A DNA stretch of 64,000 bases. Source: Chloroflexota bacterium. Its GTDB lineage: Bacteria; Chloroflexota; Anaerolineae; JAAYZQ01. The translations under genes were made by a program, and so were the position numbers. The notes beneath the pieces were generated by a model that was given only the letters and a program-made list of their open reading frames with translations, did not search any database and was not told where the DNA came from. Location of the stretch: NCBI GenBank assembly GCA_018606645.1, contig JAGVRI010000002.1, positions 186,001 to 250,000 of the forward strand, read 5' to 3'. This document shows positions 15,759 through 25,833 of this stretch, in pieces (position 1 is the stretch's first letter; each line of letters starts with the position of its first letter).

Positions 15759-16267
15759 AATTCCGGACGACGGTAGCGGGCCGAACCTTCCGGATCGAGG
15801 TCGATCATGAACAGTTGGTGTGGGTGGATGGGCGACCCCTGTATGTCAGTTTGGAGCGCCTGGGTGGCTTGCCTCTTTATGCCTTGACCTTGGTCGATAA
15901 CGGCTATCTCCTCTTTGTGGAGAGGGAGCAAGAAGCATATCAGGTGGAGGTGCAAGGGCGGACCTATGTCGTGCAGGTGGTGCACGAACTCCCCCAACTC
16001 GAGCCCAGGCATCCGGTGGATTCCGCCGAACCGCACCGACGGATCTCGGTCCGGGCGCCGCTGGCCGGTCGCTTGCTGGCTATCTATGTTGCCGTTGGCG
16101 ACCGGGTGGAAGCGGGTCAGGTGGTCGCGGTCCTGGAGTCGATGAAGATGCAGATGGAGATACGAGCCCCTCGGGGAGGGGTAGTCGAGGGGGTACACCT
16201 CATGCCTGGAACCGATGTGGCCCAGGATGCGAGCTTGGTCACTATCCAGACGGAGAGCGACAGATAA
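15755..16267 (+). CDS. Biotin carboxyl carrier protein
   Basis: 170 residues. Residues 95-168 form a biotinyl domain with the biotinylation motif LESMKMQ (Lys is the modified residue) and the surrounding APLAGRLLAIYVAVGDRVEAGQ split across hairpins; the first 90 residues are a beta-rich region without a clear family. It would carry carboxybiotin to the carboxyltransferase two genes upstream. Start overlaps the preceding stop (ATGA). The matching biotin carboxylase must lie outside the window. Confidence 0.88.
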   Translation: MKFRTTVAGRTFRIEVDHEQLVWVDGRPLYVSLERLGGLPLYALTLVDNGYLLFVEREQEAYQVEVQGRTYVVQVVHELPQLEPRHPVDSAEPHRRISVRAPLAGRLLAIYVAVGDRVEAGQVVAVLESMKMQMEIRAPRGGVVEGVHLMPGTDVAQDASLVTIQTESDR

Positions 16268-16356
16268 AAGAAACGGCATCCATGGGGAACCTGCGCGCGG
16301 CAATGTACGTCTTGTAATTGTACAGCCGAAAGGTGAATTCGCAAGGAGGTTCTCCG

Positions 16357-17667
16357 ATGATAAAACCTGTTATCCGACCCGGTCTGATAGCCTTTGCCCT
16401 GTTGTTGCTCGCGGCTTGCGCTCCTCGCGTTGACCTGCCGACGCCCACCGGCCAGCCGCCCTCTCAGCCGTCGCCCACGGCAGCCGTTACCACAATCCCT
16501 GAGGTGTCTTCCCCGCTCCCGACTGCGGCTCCCGACTCTACCCCGTTCACCCCACCCACCGAGGCGCCGACGGCCACGAATACCCCTGGTTCGGCCCCCA
16601 CGCAGCCGCTGACCACGCCCACGACTTTACCTCGTTCTATCATTCTGGAAGAGCCTCGTCCAGGCGCGTTGGTTTCCAGCCCGGTTCAGGTGCGGGGCTG
16701 GGTGAGCGTCACTCCCTTCGAATCCACATTGCTCGTCCGGGTGTATGATGCCAGCGGGCGGGTGGTCGGCGAGGGGCCGATCACCATGGCTACCGAAATG
16801 GGCCAGCCTGGCGACTTTGACGGTTCAATCGCCTTTCAGGCCGGATCGGGAGGGCCTGGTCGGATCGAGGTGGCTGAGATCAGCGCGGCGGATGGATCGG
16901 TGGTAATCAGCGCTGAGGCGGAGGTGGTGCTCGTCCCCACGGCGGCGCCGGGGTTGATCGAAATCCCCGCTGCTGGGGCGCGGGTCACCTTGCCGCTCCA
17001 CATCCTGGCCCGCGTCGGCCAGCCGGGCGATCAGGTGGTGGTGAGCCTGCGCTGGCAGGATGGCACCGAGTTGGTGCAATCCTTCCCTGTGTTGCGCGGC
17101 GAGGATGGCAAGGGGCTGCTAGTGACGAGCCTGAACTGGATGAACGAAGGTCCCCCACCGCAACCGGCAACCCAGCCCGCCACCCTGGAGGTCCGCAGCC
17201 CGTCGGGCGATCTGTTGGCCCAGCAAGGGCTCACGGTGTTGAGCCTGGACGATCCGGATACTCAACTGGTCACAGTCTACTTTTTGCTGGGCGAGACCTT
17301 GCAGCCGGTTCAGCGGCGCATCCCCAAGACAGCACGGATAGGGACGGCGGCGCTGGAGGAGCTGTTATGGGGACCACCGCCTCCCAATCTGGCCGGTTTT
17401 GGCACGGCCATTCCATTGCCGGAGGAGGTGCTGAACTATCCAGGGCGCGGGCCGGACTGGGGGCCTCGGGTGCAGTTACGCAAGTTGACCATTGTGGACG
17501 GCGTGGCGACCGCCGATTTCTCCCGTGAGATGCGGGCCTATGGCGGCGGATCGCTGCGGGTCTCATTGATCCGGCAGCAGATTGAGCAGACTCTGAAGCA
17601 GTTCTCGACCGTCCAGACCGTGGTGATCGCCATTGAGGGGGAAACTGAGGGGGTGTTAGAACCTTAG
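16357..17667 (+). CDS. Lipoprotein with Gmad2 and GerMN domains
   Basis: 436 residues. Signal peptide with lipobox LLLLAAC, then a Pro/Thr-rich linker (about 25-95). A Gmad2 immunoglobulin-like domain (about 100-200, IILEEPRPGALVSSPVQVRG), a second beta-sandwich (about 200-300), and a C-terminal GerMN domain (about 305-430, VYFLLGETLQPVQRRIPK through TVVIAIEGE). These modules are known from spore germination and sporulation proteins but also occur as cell-envelope lipoproteins in non-sporeformers. ATG at 16357 is preceded by a perfect AAGGAGGT at six bases. It converges with the radical SAM gene, seven bases apart and without a visible terminator. Confidence 0.85.
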   Translation: MIKPVIRPGLIAFALLLLAACAPRVDLPTPTGQPPSQPSPTAAVTTIPEVSSPLPTAAPDSTPFTPPTEAPTATNTPGSAPTQPLTTPTTLPRSIILEEPRPGALVSSPVQVRGWVSVTPFESTLLVRVYDASGRVVGEGPITMATEMGQPGDFDGSIAFQAGSGGPGRIEVAEISAADGSVVISAEAEVVLVPTAAPGLIEIPAAGARVTLPLHILARVGQPGDQVVVSLRWQDGTELVQSFPVLRGEDGKGLLVTSLNWMNEGPPPQPATQPATLEVRSPSGDLLAQQGLTVLSLDDPDTQLVTVYFLLGETLQPVQRRIPKTARIGTAALEELLWGPPPPNLAGFGTAIPLPEEVLNYPGRGPDWGPRVQLRKLTIVDGVATADFSREMRAYGGGSLRVSLIRQQIEQTLKQFSTVQTVVIAIEGETEGVLEP

Positions 17668-17674
17668 ACGCTGC

Positions 17675-19204
17675 TCAAGAGGGTCCGAAGCGGATAAAGT
17701 GCCACGGCAGCCGGGTGCCGGCTGGCCGTTCGGCCAGGAATTCATCGGCGGACAGGCCGCATCGTTCCAGGGCCTGGCGCCAGGCCCTGGGGGTCACGCG
17801 GTCTATGATTTGCAGCGCCTCGGCCAGCCGACGGTCGCCCCGGGCCAATGTACCCTGGATTTCCGCCCAGGCCGGACTTTCTGATTTGAGGCCGATGTTG
17901 CGGCGTCGCAGTTCCCGCTCGAGATAGTCGAGACGGCGCTGGACGACCGCAGCCGGAGTCTGCGCCACCCGCTGAAATGGGGTGTGCGCCTTGGGGACAA
18001 AGGGGGTCACATTGACCGTGACCTGGCGCGGGAATCGACTGGCGCAGGCCGATGCCAGGTCCACGATGGCCTGGATGTCGGCCTCTTCTTCTCCAGGCAG
18101 GCCAATCATAAAGTACAACTTGAGCTGTGCCAGGTGATAGCGCCCAGCCAGTTCTGCGGCATTGATCACATCCTGCTCGGTCTGCATCTTGTGGATGATC
18201 CGTCGTAAGCGCTCCGATCCTGCCTCCGGGGCGATGGTCAGTGTCTGGGTGCCCGACTCGGCCAGGGCGCGAACCAGCGGTTCAGAGATGGGATCGACGC
18301 GCACTGAAGAGACGCCGATCCGGGCTCCCAGGCGGCGAAGCTGGATCGCCAGCTCGTCAATCTGACTGTGGTCAGACACAGCGGCGCTGACCAGAGCCAT
18401 TCGATCGGTATGCTGCAGCAGCTCCCGCGCCTGGCCGAGGATGCTATCGAGAGATCGTTGACGGGGTGGACGGTAGGCATAGCCGGCCAGACAAAAGCGA
18501 CATCCCCGACCGCATCCCCGGGCGATCTCGATCAGGCCGGTGTTGGCGAATTCGGTGTGGGGAGTGAATAGAACCGAGTGGGAGGGAAAACGGTCCAAGT
18601 CATCGAGCCATTGCCGGGTGATGCGGGGTGGATCGGCGGTTTGTGAATGGTGCTGGGGAAGGTATAGGCCGGGCAGAGAGCCGAGGGCGGCCAGGGCTGC
18701 CTCCCGGCTGTCCAGCACCCGGTGCAGGGCGTCGGTCAGGCGGTCGAATATGGGTTCAATTTCGCCGATCAGAACGGCATCCAGGAACGGGGCCAGGGGT
18801 TCTGGGTTGGCGGATACGGCCGGACCGCCGGCGATAATGAGAGGATGGGTGTCATCGCGGTCCAGAGCGCGCAACGGAATGCCAGAGGCGCGAAGCAGAG
18901 CAACGACCTGAAAATAGTCCATTTCATAAGAAATGGAGAAAGCCAGGATGGGAAAGTAGTGCAGCGGGAAGCCGCTTTCCAGGGAAATGGGAGGCGTCAG
19001 GTCGGTAAAGACCCGTTCACAGACCACGTCCTCGCGCTCATTCCAGAGCCGGTACAGGGTGTGAACCGCCAGGCTGGACATGCCCAGATAGTAGCGATTC
19101 GGGAAGATGAGGACGATGGGCAGCTTTCCTCCCCAGTCTTTGCGGATGGTGCCTCGCTCGTCTTTCAGGAGGCGTTGGGTCGCCGCTACCTTCTGCCAGG
19201 TCAT
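17675..19204 (-). CDS. Radical SAM protein with N-terminal B12-binding-like domain
   Basis: 509 residues. The first 200 residues resemble the cobalamin-binding-like domain of TIGR03960/YgiQ-type proteins (NRYYLGMSSLAVHTLY, IIAGGPAVSANPEPLAPFLD). The radical SAM core follows with IARGCGRGCRFCLAGY supplying the three cluster cysteines, VRVDPISEPLV, TIAPEAGSERLRRII and LYFMIGLPGE. Substrate unknown; in related genomes TIGR03960 genes often sit with a DUF2344 gene, which is absent here. It lies 42 bases after the DUF218 gene and may be its operon partner. Confidence 0.82.
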   Translation of the reverse strand: MTWQKVAATQRLLKDERGTIRKDWGGKLPIVLIFPNRYYLGMSSLAVHTLYRLWNEREDVVCERVFTDLTPPISLESGFPLHYFPILAFSISYEMDYFQVVALLRASGIPLRALDRDDTHPLIIAGGPAVSANPEPLAPFLDAVLIGEIEPIFDRLTDALHRVLDSREAALAALGSLPGLYLPQHHSQTADPPRITRQWLDDLDRFPSHSVLFTPHTEFANTGLIEIARGCGRGCRFCLAGYAYRPPRQRSLDSILGQARELLQHTDRMALVSAAVSDHSQIDELAIQLRRLGARIGVSSVRVDPISEPLVRALAESGTQTLTIAPEAGSERLRRIIHKMQTEQDVINAAELAGRYHLAQLKLYFMIGLPGEEEADIQAIVDLASACASRFPRQVTVNVTPFVPKAHTPFQRVAQTPAAVVQRRLDYLERELRRRNIGLKSESPAWAEIQGTLARGDRRLAEALQIIDRVTPRAWRQALERCGLSADEFLAERPAGTRLPWHFIRFGPS

Positions 19205-19246
19205 GGGCGATCGGCGCGAAGATCAGCCGGAGGGGGAATAATCCCC

Positions 19247-19921
19247 TCAGTTGGCCCCAGGACTCGTGGGCGGGTCATAGATCCAGCGGCTCAGAGGAAG
19301 CGTCCATTCGTAGGGCACGCCGAGTTCTTCCAACCCGATCCAGAGGATGCCAACGGTCTCTCGGGCGGTCAGCCACAGGCGATCGGTCCACGGGATGGCT
19401 GACAGGTCCGTGCTCGTCGGGCTGGGATAGACGGTGATCCCTTGGCCCTCGAAGAGAAGACGGACGCGCTCCAGGTGGAGAGGGTGGCTGACAAGAATGG
19501 CCGTTTGCCAGCCGTGGGCAGCCATCAATTGGCTGGCGCGGATGGCGTCCTCTCGGGTGGTCATGGAGCCGTCGGCCAGCCATACTCGTTCGGCCGGCAC
19601 TCCCTGGGCCACGGCCAGGTCGCAGGCGACAGCGGCTGCCGACAGGCGATCGTTGCGAAAGCCCCCGGTGCAGATCACGGACGAAGCAAGTCCCTGCCGG
19701 AAGAGAGCTACCCCGTGGAGGGTACGCACCCGCAGATCTGGTCCGGGCTGCCCATCCGGTTCCACTCGAGCGCCGAGGATGACAATCACGTCGGCGGGTC
19801 GGGCCTGGTCCCGAGTGCCGGTGTCATTGATCCGCCAGGCGACATAAAGAAAGGTGACGATGGCGGCCAGGACCGCCAGTGCCACGAAGGTGAATACGGC
19901 ACGGATTATCCGCCATAACAT
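19247..19921 (-). CDS. DUF218 (YdcF/SanA/ElyC family) membrane-anchored protein
   Basis: 224 residues. One N-terminal membrane helix (about 6-30), then a DUF218 domain: ADVIVILGARVEPDGQPGP, SSVICTGGFRNDRLSAA, MTTREDAIRAS, ILVSHPLHLERVRLLF. Family members (SanA, ElyC) affect envelope integrity and lipid-carrier metabolism in Gram-negatives; the reaction is not firmly known. The domain faces outside if the helix is a simple signal anchor. Confidence 0.85.
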   Translation of the reverse strand: MLWRIIRAVFTFVALAVLAAIVTFLYVAWRINDTGTRDQARPADVIVILGARVEPDGQPGPDLRVRTLHGVALFRQGLASSVICTGGFRNDRLSAAAVACDLAVAQGVPAERVWLADGSMTTREDAIRASQLMAAHGWQTAILVSHPLHLERVRLLFEGQGITVYPSPTSTDLSAIPWTDRLWLTARETVGILWIGLEELGVPYEWTLPLSRWIYDPPTSPGAN

Positions 19922-19961
19922 GGGGCGATTATAGCATCAGACTCGTGGAATTCCAAAATCG

Positions 19962-22388
19962 TTAACACTCGCTATAGCCGCAGTTGAGACACTTGCGACA
20001 GCCCTCGATGGCCACGAAGGTAGCCTGGCCGCAATCGGGACAGAGGTCAGCGCCCTGCGCTGGGACGGCAAGGGGCAACGGCAACTGTTCCGGCGGATTC
20101 TCCTCCTCCGGCGTCAGGTAGCGGGCCAGTACCTGCGCCACGGCATCTGGAAGGGAGCGGACCCGTGTGGGGCCAAAGCCCAACGGTCGGGGTCCGCCGA
20201 TGCCAGCCAGTTGATCGATCACTTCCGTCAGCCGTTCCCGAGCGGACAAGGGGGAGGGCATGCGCAAGATAAGGCTGATCAACCGTCCGATGGCTTCCGC
20301 CACGGCGGCTGTATCGGAACCGGCTTTGCCCACATTGGCAAACACCTCAAACGGGTCCCGGTCGCCGTTCTCGTTGATGGTAATATAGGCGGTACCCAGC
20401 GGTGTGGGAGTGCGGTAGGTGATGCCATGCAAGGCGGGTGGCCGTGGCTTGCGTGGCTCTACCGGGGCGCCGGACTCCTTGGTGCTTTTGACCTTTTGCG
20501 TCTCCAGTACAACTTTTTCGCGGGAGCCGGTGACATAGACCGTCAGGCCCTTACAGCCCAGTCGCCAGGCAAGCTGGTAGGCTCGAGCCACGTCCTCTAC
20601 GGTGGCATCCTCGGGAAAGTTGATCGTTTTCGAGATACTGTTGTCGACAAAGGTCTGGATGGCAGCCTGCATCCGTACGTGTTCCTCGGCACTGATGTCA
20701 TTGGCAATGACGTACACATGTCGGATGTGGGCCGGGACTTCAGGGACTTGCTGGCAGCTCCCCGTGACCGAGACCTCCCGGATCACCCGATCTCGCGTTT
20801 CGGAGTCGAGGCCGGCGCGTTCCAGCGCGCGCAGGAACAGAGGGCTGGTGTAGGTCAGTTCCACATCCCGGTCGCCATCTTTGAAGTGGCGGATGTACGC
20901 CAGGGCAAAGACTGGCTCGCAGCCGTAGGCTTCACAATCCGAGATGGTGGCGATGGTGCCGGTCGGCGCTACGGTAGTCTGGGCGGCATTGCGGATGCCA
21001 TGAGTGCGCAGCCCACGGAGGACCTCGTCCCAGTCTAGAGGGGGACGGCCCAGATCGAGGCGATAGGGCATGGGAGGGGTGGGTGGGGACCACCGCAGGT
21101 CCTCCGGATCGTAGATACTCCCCGAGATGGCCGGGAAGGGCCCCCGGGTACGAGCGCGGTCAATGCTGGCGCGCATGGCGTGGAAGCGAATGAACTCCAT
21201 CACCTGAGCGGCAAACTCTTCCCCTTCAGCGCTGCCGTAGCGGATGCCGGCGTGGAACATTAGGTCCCCCAGGCCCATGATGCCCAGGCCGATCCGCCGG
21301 GCGCGGCGGGCCGCTTCTTCGATCTCGGGGACCGCCGGGACATATTTGTTGGCATCCACGACATTGTCCAGGAAACAGGTGGCCAATTCCACCGTTCTCT
21401 GGAGTTTGGGCCAGTCCACACGACCGTCAGGGGTGACGTGCCGGGCCAGGTTGACCGATCCCAGACAACAGTTCTCATACGGTCCCAGCCATTGTTCTCC
21501 GCATGGGTTGGTCGCTTCAAGTTCATAGAGGTGGGGGAGCGGGTTGGCGCGGTTGGCCGTATCCAAGAAGAGCACACCCGGTTCCCCGTTGCGGTGAGCC
21601 TGGCGGACAATTTCGGCGAATACATCCCGCGCCCTGAGGCGCTGCCAGACGCTGCCATCCTGAGGATTCACCAAGTCATATTCCTCGTCGGCTTCGACGG
21701 CTCGCATAAAGGCATCGGTGATTCCAACCGAAATGTTAAAGTTGACGATGTCTCCCTCTTTGCTCTTGCAGCGAATGAATTCCAGAATGTCGGGGTGATC
21801 GACGCGAAGGACGGCCATGTTGGCTCCTCGCCGCGTTCCGCCCTGGGCGATCTCACCGAATGCTTTGTCGTAAACGCGGAGGAATCCGACGGGCCCTGTG
21901 GCGACCCCTTTGCTGGTGCTCACCCGGGCTCCTTTGGGTCGGAGTCGCGAAAAGGAAAACCCATTGCCTCCCCCGGTCTGTTGGATCAGGGCAGCGACCC
22001 GCAATGTAGAAAAGATACCCGCCGGGTCCCGACCCATATCGTCTTCAATGGGCAGGACGAAGCAGGCGGCAAGCTGACCCAGCGGAGTTCCGGCACCGGT
22101 GAACGTGGGAGAGTTGGGCAGGAAGAGAAACGAACTGAGCAAGTGATAGAAGGTCTGGGCAGTCGCCATGGCGTCTTGACCGTAGATCGCATCAGGAGCT
22201 GCGACCACGCTGGCCACCCGCCAGAACATCTGCGCCGGGGTCTCGATCGGTTCCCCGTCTGGATCCCGCAACAGGTATCGCTTCTGAAGGACCGTGAAAG
22301 CATTCTCGCTCATCGGGATTTCCCGATTCAGTGTAGCGGGCATGGAATGAATCAGGTTTTGGACAACTGTGTCATTAAGTGCAGGCAT
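19962..22388 (-). CDS. nrdJ: Class II (adenosylcobalamin-dependent) ribonucleotide reductase
   Basis: About 808 residues from ATG 22388, which has GAGGA upstream (an ATG at 22424 lacks one). The active site NPCGEQ gives Asn294, Cys296 and Glu298; the first redox cysteine is Cys109 in [24 protein letters not shown] is the phosphate-binding loop. The C-terminus ends in a zinc ribbon (CPDCG and [12 protein letters not shown]) that recycles the active-site disulfide. It makes deoxyribonucleotides without oxygen, using B12, in line with the corrinoid-rich neighbourhood. nrdR lies 61 bases upstream in the same direction. Confidence 0.95.
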   Translation of the reverse strand: MPALNDTVVQNLIHSMPATLNREIPMSENAFTVLQKRYLLRDPDGEPIETPAQMFWRVASVVAAPDAIYGQDAMATAQTFYHLLSSFLFLPNSPTFTGAGTPLGQLAACFVLPIEDDMGRDPAGIFSTLRVAALIQQTGGGNGFSFSRLRPKGARVSTSKGVATGPVGFLRVYDKAFGEIAQGGTRRGANMAVLRVDHPDILEFIRCKSKEGDIVNFNISVGITDAFMRAVEADEEYDLVNPQDGSVWQRLRARDVFAEIVRQAHRNGEPGVLFLDTANRANPLPHLYELEATNPCGEQWLGPYENCCLGSVNLARHVTPDGRVDWPKLQRTVELATCFLDNVVDANKYVPAVPEIEEAARRARRIGLGIMGLGDLMFHAGIRYGSAEGEEFAAQVMEFIRFHAMRASIDRARTRGPFPAISGSIYDPEDLRWSPPTPPMPYRLDLGRPPLDWDEVLRGLRTHGIRNAAQTTVAPTGTIATISDCEAYGCEPVFALAYIRHFKDGDRDVELTYTSPLFLRALERAGLDSETRDRVIREVSVTGSCQQVPEVPAHIRHVYVIANDISAEEHVRMQAAIQTFVDNSISKTINFPEDATVEDVARAYQLAWRLGCKGLTVYVTGSREKVVLETQKVKSTKESGAPVEPRKPRPPALHGITYRTPTPLGTAYITINENGDRDPFEVFANVGKAGSDTAAVAEAIGRLISLILRMPSPLSARERLTEVIDQLAGIGGPRPLGFGPTRVRSLPDAVAQVLARYLTPEEENPPEQLPLPLAVPAQGADLCPDCGQATFVAIEGCRKCLNCGYSEC

Positions 22389-22449
22389 TTTGAGTTCCTC
22401 GTTTTCGTCTCTCCAGGACTCCATTGTGATGGAGATCGAGTCTCGCGGA

Positions 22450-22941
22450 CTAGAGGTCCAATCGTAATTGGGCTTTCAGGGCTTCTTCCCGCTGCCGACG
22501 CTCCAACAAACTTTCAATTTCGTCGGCCAGGTCTTCGACATCGGCGAATCGGCGGTAGATCGTGGCAAAGCGGATATAGGCCACTTCATCGAGCCGACGG
22601 AGGTTTTGCATGACCATTTCCCCGATCTCGCGGCTGGTCACTTCGCGGCTGCCTCGGTGGTACAGTTCGCTTTCGATACCGCTGACCAGTTCTTCGATCG
22701 CTTCCGTATCCACCGGGCGCTTGGCGCAGGCGATCTGAACTCCCCGTGCGATCTTGTCTCGGTCAAATGGCTCTCGCCGGCCATCCCGTTTGATGACGAC
22801 AAGGCGCAACGGAGCGACCCGTTCATAGGTCGTAAAACGACGGCCACAGGCTTCGCATTCACGCCGCCGACGGATGCCGCCCTCCGCATCGCGGGTATCA
22901 ATGACGCGCGAACTAGTGGATGAACAGAACGGGCACCTCAT
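22450..22941 (-). CDS. nrdR: Transcriptional repressor NrdR
   Basis: 163 residues. N-terminal zinc ribbon MRCPFCSS and [14 protein letters not shown], then an ATP-cone (about 49-139, [17 protein letters not shown] through [14 protein letters not shown]). NrdR senses dATP/ATP and represses ribonucleotide reductase genes; here it is directly upstream of nrdJ, so it probably controls its own operon. Confidence 0.96.
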   Translation of the reverse strand: MRCPFCSSTSSRVIDTRDAEGGIRRRRECEACGRRFTTYERVAPLRLVVIKRDGRREPFDRDKIARGVQIACAKRPVDTEAIEELVSGIESELYHRGSREVTSREIGEMVMQNLRRLDEVAYIRFATIYRRFADVEDLADEIESLLERRQREEALKAQLRLDL

Positions 22942-23066
22942 GGCCCTGCTCCTCGATCTTCAGTTGGCAATTCTCCCATATTTTCATGACCAAGGGGTTT
23001 TGTCGAGGGAATGCGATAATCTTTCCCCTGGCCTTGTGCTCTATATCTGGTGGTATATTGGTATTA

Positions 23067-23083
23067 CACCACTAGATGTGGTG
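23067..23083. promoter_or_regulatory. Palindrome that may be a NrdR-type operator
   Basis: Perfect inverted repeat CACCAC-TAGAT-GTGGTG just downstream of the nrdR promoter. The outer bases resemble the CACw...GTGT ends of NrdR boxes, but the AT centre of the consensus is not kept and I do not see a second clear box, so assignment to NrdR is tentative. Confidence 0.4.
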
Positions 23084-23099
23084 GACTCCTTGTTTTATT

Positions 23100-23128
23100 A
23101 CTATAGCACAAACGGCCCGCAATTGCAA
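23100..23128 (-). promoter_or_regulatory. nrdR-nrdJ promoter
   Basis: Minus strand: -35 TTGCAA (23123-23128), 17-base spacer, -10 TATAGT (23100-23105). The start of transcription falls near 23093, giving a leader of about 150 bases that contains the palindrome at 23067-23083. Confidence 0.65.
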
Positions 23129-23414
23129 GACCCATCGTGGAGGGTGAGCGGACGGCGGTCTGACGTTAATCTTCCATGTTGGGGGGACGAGGTTGGCCCC
23201 GTTTCTTGGACCGCAGATCGACGAGAATCAAGTCCCTGAGGAAGGCGTCGCCCCCTTTCTTAATGGAAAGGGGGCGAGACAGGATGCGATAGCCCCTTTC
23301 GGGCAGGCGCTAGTAGCGAATTGTGAATATACAATCAATCCGTAAGCATGCAGCGACACACACCCTGGGGGTTTCCCAGGGCCGGTTATTCAGTTGAGAG
23401 CCGTTCCGACCGTT
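23129..23414. other. Non-coding region between nrdR and ftsZ with two strong hairpins
   Basis: No convincing gene. It holds an 11-bp perfect stem CGCCCCCTTTC (23249-23259) / GAAAGGGGGCG (23266-23276) with a six-base loop, a seven-bp stem CCCTGGG (23363-23369) / CCCAGGG (23375-23381) that could help end ftsZ transcripts, and an inverted repeat ATTGT-N6-ACAAT (23320-23335). None is followed by a good U-run, so they are not textbook terminators; a small RNA or RNA-processing site is possible. Confidence 0.55.
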
Positions 23415-24530
23415 CTAGCCCTGGCTACGTTTGCGCAAGAATGCCGGGATATCCAGGTCTTCGACATCCAGCAGCCGGACCGGGAATTCGCTCGCCGGCA
23501 CGGCTCTGGGCGCCACCTTGGGCTCAGCGACTCGGGCCGGCGCGCTTCGGACGGTCGCCGGGCGCTGGGGACCCGTCGCGTTGAAACCGGTGGCGATGAC
23601 AGTGATCCGGATCTTGTCCTTCATGGTCTCATCGATCACGGCCCCAAAGATGATGTTGGCCTCGGGATGGGCAGTCTTGCGAATGATCTCGGCGGCTTCA
23701 TTCACTTCGAACAACGTCAAATCGGGGCCACCGGTCACATTGAACAAGATGCCCTGCGCGCCATCAATGGTTACATCCAGCAACGAGCTGGCGATGGCCT
23801 TTTCGGCAGCCTGGACAGCTTTGTTTTCGCCTTCGCCACAGCCGATGGCCATCAACGCCGCGCCGCCCTCGGCCATGACCGTGCGCACATCGGCAAAGTC
23901 CAGATTGATCAGTCCTGGCACCGTAATCAGTTCCGAGATGCCCTGGATGCCCTGGCGGAGCACATCGTCGGCCATGCGGAATGCCTGTTGAATGCTGGCT
24001 CGTTTGTCCACAATTTCCAACAGGCGGTCATTCGGGATGGCAATGAGTGTGTCCACATTCTCCTTGAGCTTCTCAATGCCCTCTTCGGCGACCAGACGGC
24101 GCTTGTGTCCCTCAAAGGTGAACGGCTTGGTCACGACGCCGATGGTCAGCGCTCCCGTTTCTTTGGCGATGCGGGCGACGATGGGCGCTCCGCCGGTCCC
24201 GGTGCCACCGCCCATGCCGGCAGTGATGAATACCATGTCGGAGCCGTTGATGACCTCATACAGGTCGTCGCTGGATTCTTCCGCTGCCTTGGCGCCGATT
24301 GCCGGGTCGCCGCCCGAGCCAAGCCCCTTGGTCAGCTTTGCCCCAATTTGCACCCGGCTAGGCGCTTTGGAGAGCATCAATGCCTGGGAGTCGGTGTTGA
24401 CTGCGATGAATTCCACTCCTTGGAGACCCTCGTCGATCATCCGATTGACGGCGTTGCTGCCGCCCCCGCCGATGCCCAGCACCTTGATTCGGGCAAAGTG
24501 TTCCGTGTCCGGTACCAACTTTCGCTGCAT
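23415..24530 (-). CDS. ftsZ: Cell division GTPase FtsZ
   Basis: 371 residues from ATG 24530. Tubulin-like GTPase with [17 protein letters not shown], the signature [10 protein letters not shown], the T7 loop region and [11 protein letters not shown]; the C-terminal tail after a variable linker ends [11 protein letters not shown], the conserved peptide that binds FtsA. It polymerises into the Z ring. Two starts have good ribosome sites: ATG 24530 (AGGAGG at five bases) and in-frame ATG 24584 (AAGGAG at eight bases), so an 18-residue longer form is possible. It ends the dcw operon. Confidence 0.97.
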   Translation of the reverse strand: MQRKLVPDTEHFARIKVLGIGGGGSNAVNRMIDEGLQGVEFIAVNTDSQALMLSKAPSRVQIGAKLTKGLGSGGDPAIGAKAAEESSDDLYEVINGSDMVFITAGMGGGTGTGGAPIVARIAKETGALTIGVVTKPFTFEGHKRRLVAEEGIEKLKENVDTLIAIPNDRLLEIVDKRASIQQAFRMADDVLRQGIQGISELITVPGLINLDFADVRTVMAEGGAALMAIGCGEGENKAVQAAEKAIASSLLDVTIDGAQGILFNVTGGPDLTLFEVNEAAEIIRKTAHPEANIIFGAVIDETMKDKIRITVIATGFNATGPQRPATVRSAPARVAEPKVAPRAVPASEFPVRLLDVEDLDIPAFLRKRSQG

Positions 24531-24600
24531 GTTTTCCTCCTTTTGAAATTGCAAGTCTTTTTTGTCTGTTTTTGAACGGTTCATGGTGCCTACTCCTTTG

Positions 24601-25833
24601 CTATCCAGGCAGGAATGCCCGGAACCAGTCCCGGACCCGCTGCCAGAAGATGCTTGGCGGCTTCTTGCGCTTGGGTTCGGGCTCGACCTTCTGATGCATA
24701 CCCCACAGGAGCAATCCCACCGCTGTGGCATAGGCGGGGCTCTCCAATACGTCGGTGAGACCCTGGAGATCATGAGGAGTACCGATGCGCACCGGCAATT
24801 GGAGCATTCGTCTTGCCAGGTCGCTCAAGCCGGGCAGTTCAGCCGATCCCCCGCACAAGACCAGCCCGGCGGCGAGCAGACCATCGTAGCCAGAACGCTT
24901 GATCTCACGCAGGATCAAGGACAGGATCTCTTCGGCCCGTGCCTCGATCACTTCTGCCAGATGGATGCGGGAGATCTGTTGACGAGCTCCATTGCCGAAC
25001 GACGTCACCTCGATCAACTCGTCAGTGGTCAATGACGCCGGGAGGGCGTGGCCGTACTTGATTTTCAGCTCCTCGGCGGTGTTGAAAGGAGTCCGCAGGC
25101 CGATGGCAATATCGCGGGTCAGGTGTTCCCCTCCGGTACCGAGGACCACGGAATGCCAGATACTGCCTTCGATGAAAATCCCGATGTCGGTCGTACCCCC
25201 GCCGATGTCGGCCAGGATCACCCCCATTTCTCGTTCCGCTTCTTTGAGCACTGCCTCGCCAGAGGCCAGGGGCTGGAGGATCAGGTCGTCAATCTCGATC
25301 CCGGCATCGCGCACGCACTTGACCAGGTTACTGACCGAAGTGGACGCCCCGGTCACGATATGGGCTTCCACTTCCAGCCGGATGCCCTGCATCCCGATCG
25401 GGTCTTTGATCCCCTCTTGACCATCCACGATATAGCTGCGAGGAATGGTATGAATGATCTCCCGGTTTTCGGGGATGGCCACCGCCCGCGCTGCGTCCAG
25501 GGCGCGTTCGATATCGGTTTCGGTGATGCCCCGCTCCCCGCGCGAAATGCCCACCACCCCACGGCTGTTGATCGCCGAGATGTGACCTCCACCCACGCCG
25601 ACGTACGCCCGGGTGATCTCGTAGCCTGAAATCCGCTCTGCTTTGTGCACAGAGGCCTGAATCGCTTCGGTGGCCTCATGGACATTCACGACCACGCCTT
25701 TGCGCAACCCACGCGATGGGGCTGTGCCAACGCCCATGATGCGCAACTGGCCGTCTTCGTGGACTTCGCCCACCAGAGTGCAGACTTTGGTGGTTCCTAC
25801 GTCAATGCCGACAATGATCCTCGGTTCGGTCAT
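24601..25833 (-). CDS. ftsA: Cell division protein FtsA
   Basis: 410 residues of the actin-like fold: phosphate 1 loop [17 protein letters not shown], phosphate 2 loop [15 protein letters not shown], adenosine motif [14 protein letters not shown], and the SHS2/1C insertion in the N-terminal third. The last 15 residues ([13 protein letters not shown]) are an amphipathic membrane-targeting helix. FtsA tethers FtsZ to the membrane. ATG overlaps the sbp stop by four bases; ftsZ follows. Confidence 0.96.
   Translation of the reverse strand: MTEPRIIVGIDVGTTKVCTLVGEVHEDGQLRIMGVGTAPSRGLRKGVVVNVHEATEAIQASVHKAERISGYEITRAYVGVGGGHISAINSRGVVGISRGERGITETDIERALDAARAVAIPENREIIHTIPRSYIVDGQEGIKDPIGMQGIRLEVEAHIVTGASTSVSNLVKCVRDAGIEIDDLILQPLASGEAVLKEAEREMGVILADIGGGTTDIGIFIEGSIWHSVVLGTGGEHLTRDIAIGLRTPFNTAEELKIKYGHALPASLTTDELIEVTSFGNGARQQISRIHLAEVIEARAEEILSLILREIKRSGYDGLLAAGLVLCGGSAELPGLSDLARRMLQLPVRIGTPHDLQGLTDVLESPAYATAVGLLLWGMHQKVEPEPKRKKPPSIFWQRVRDWFRAFLPG

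Noticed and set aside
24585-24773. 63-residue N-terminal extension of FtsZ
   Set aside because: Runs inside the ftsA gene in another frame, low complexity, no ribosome site.
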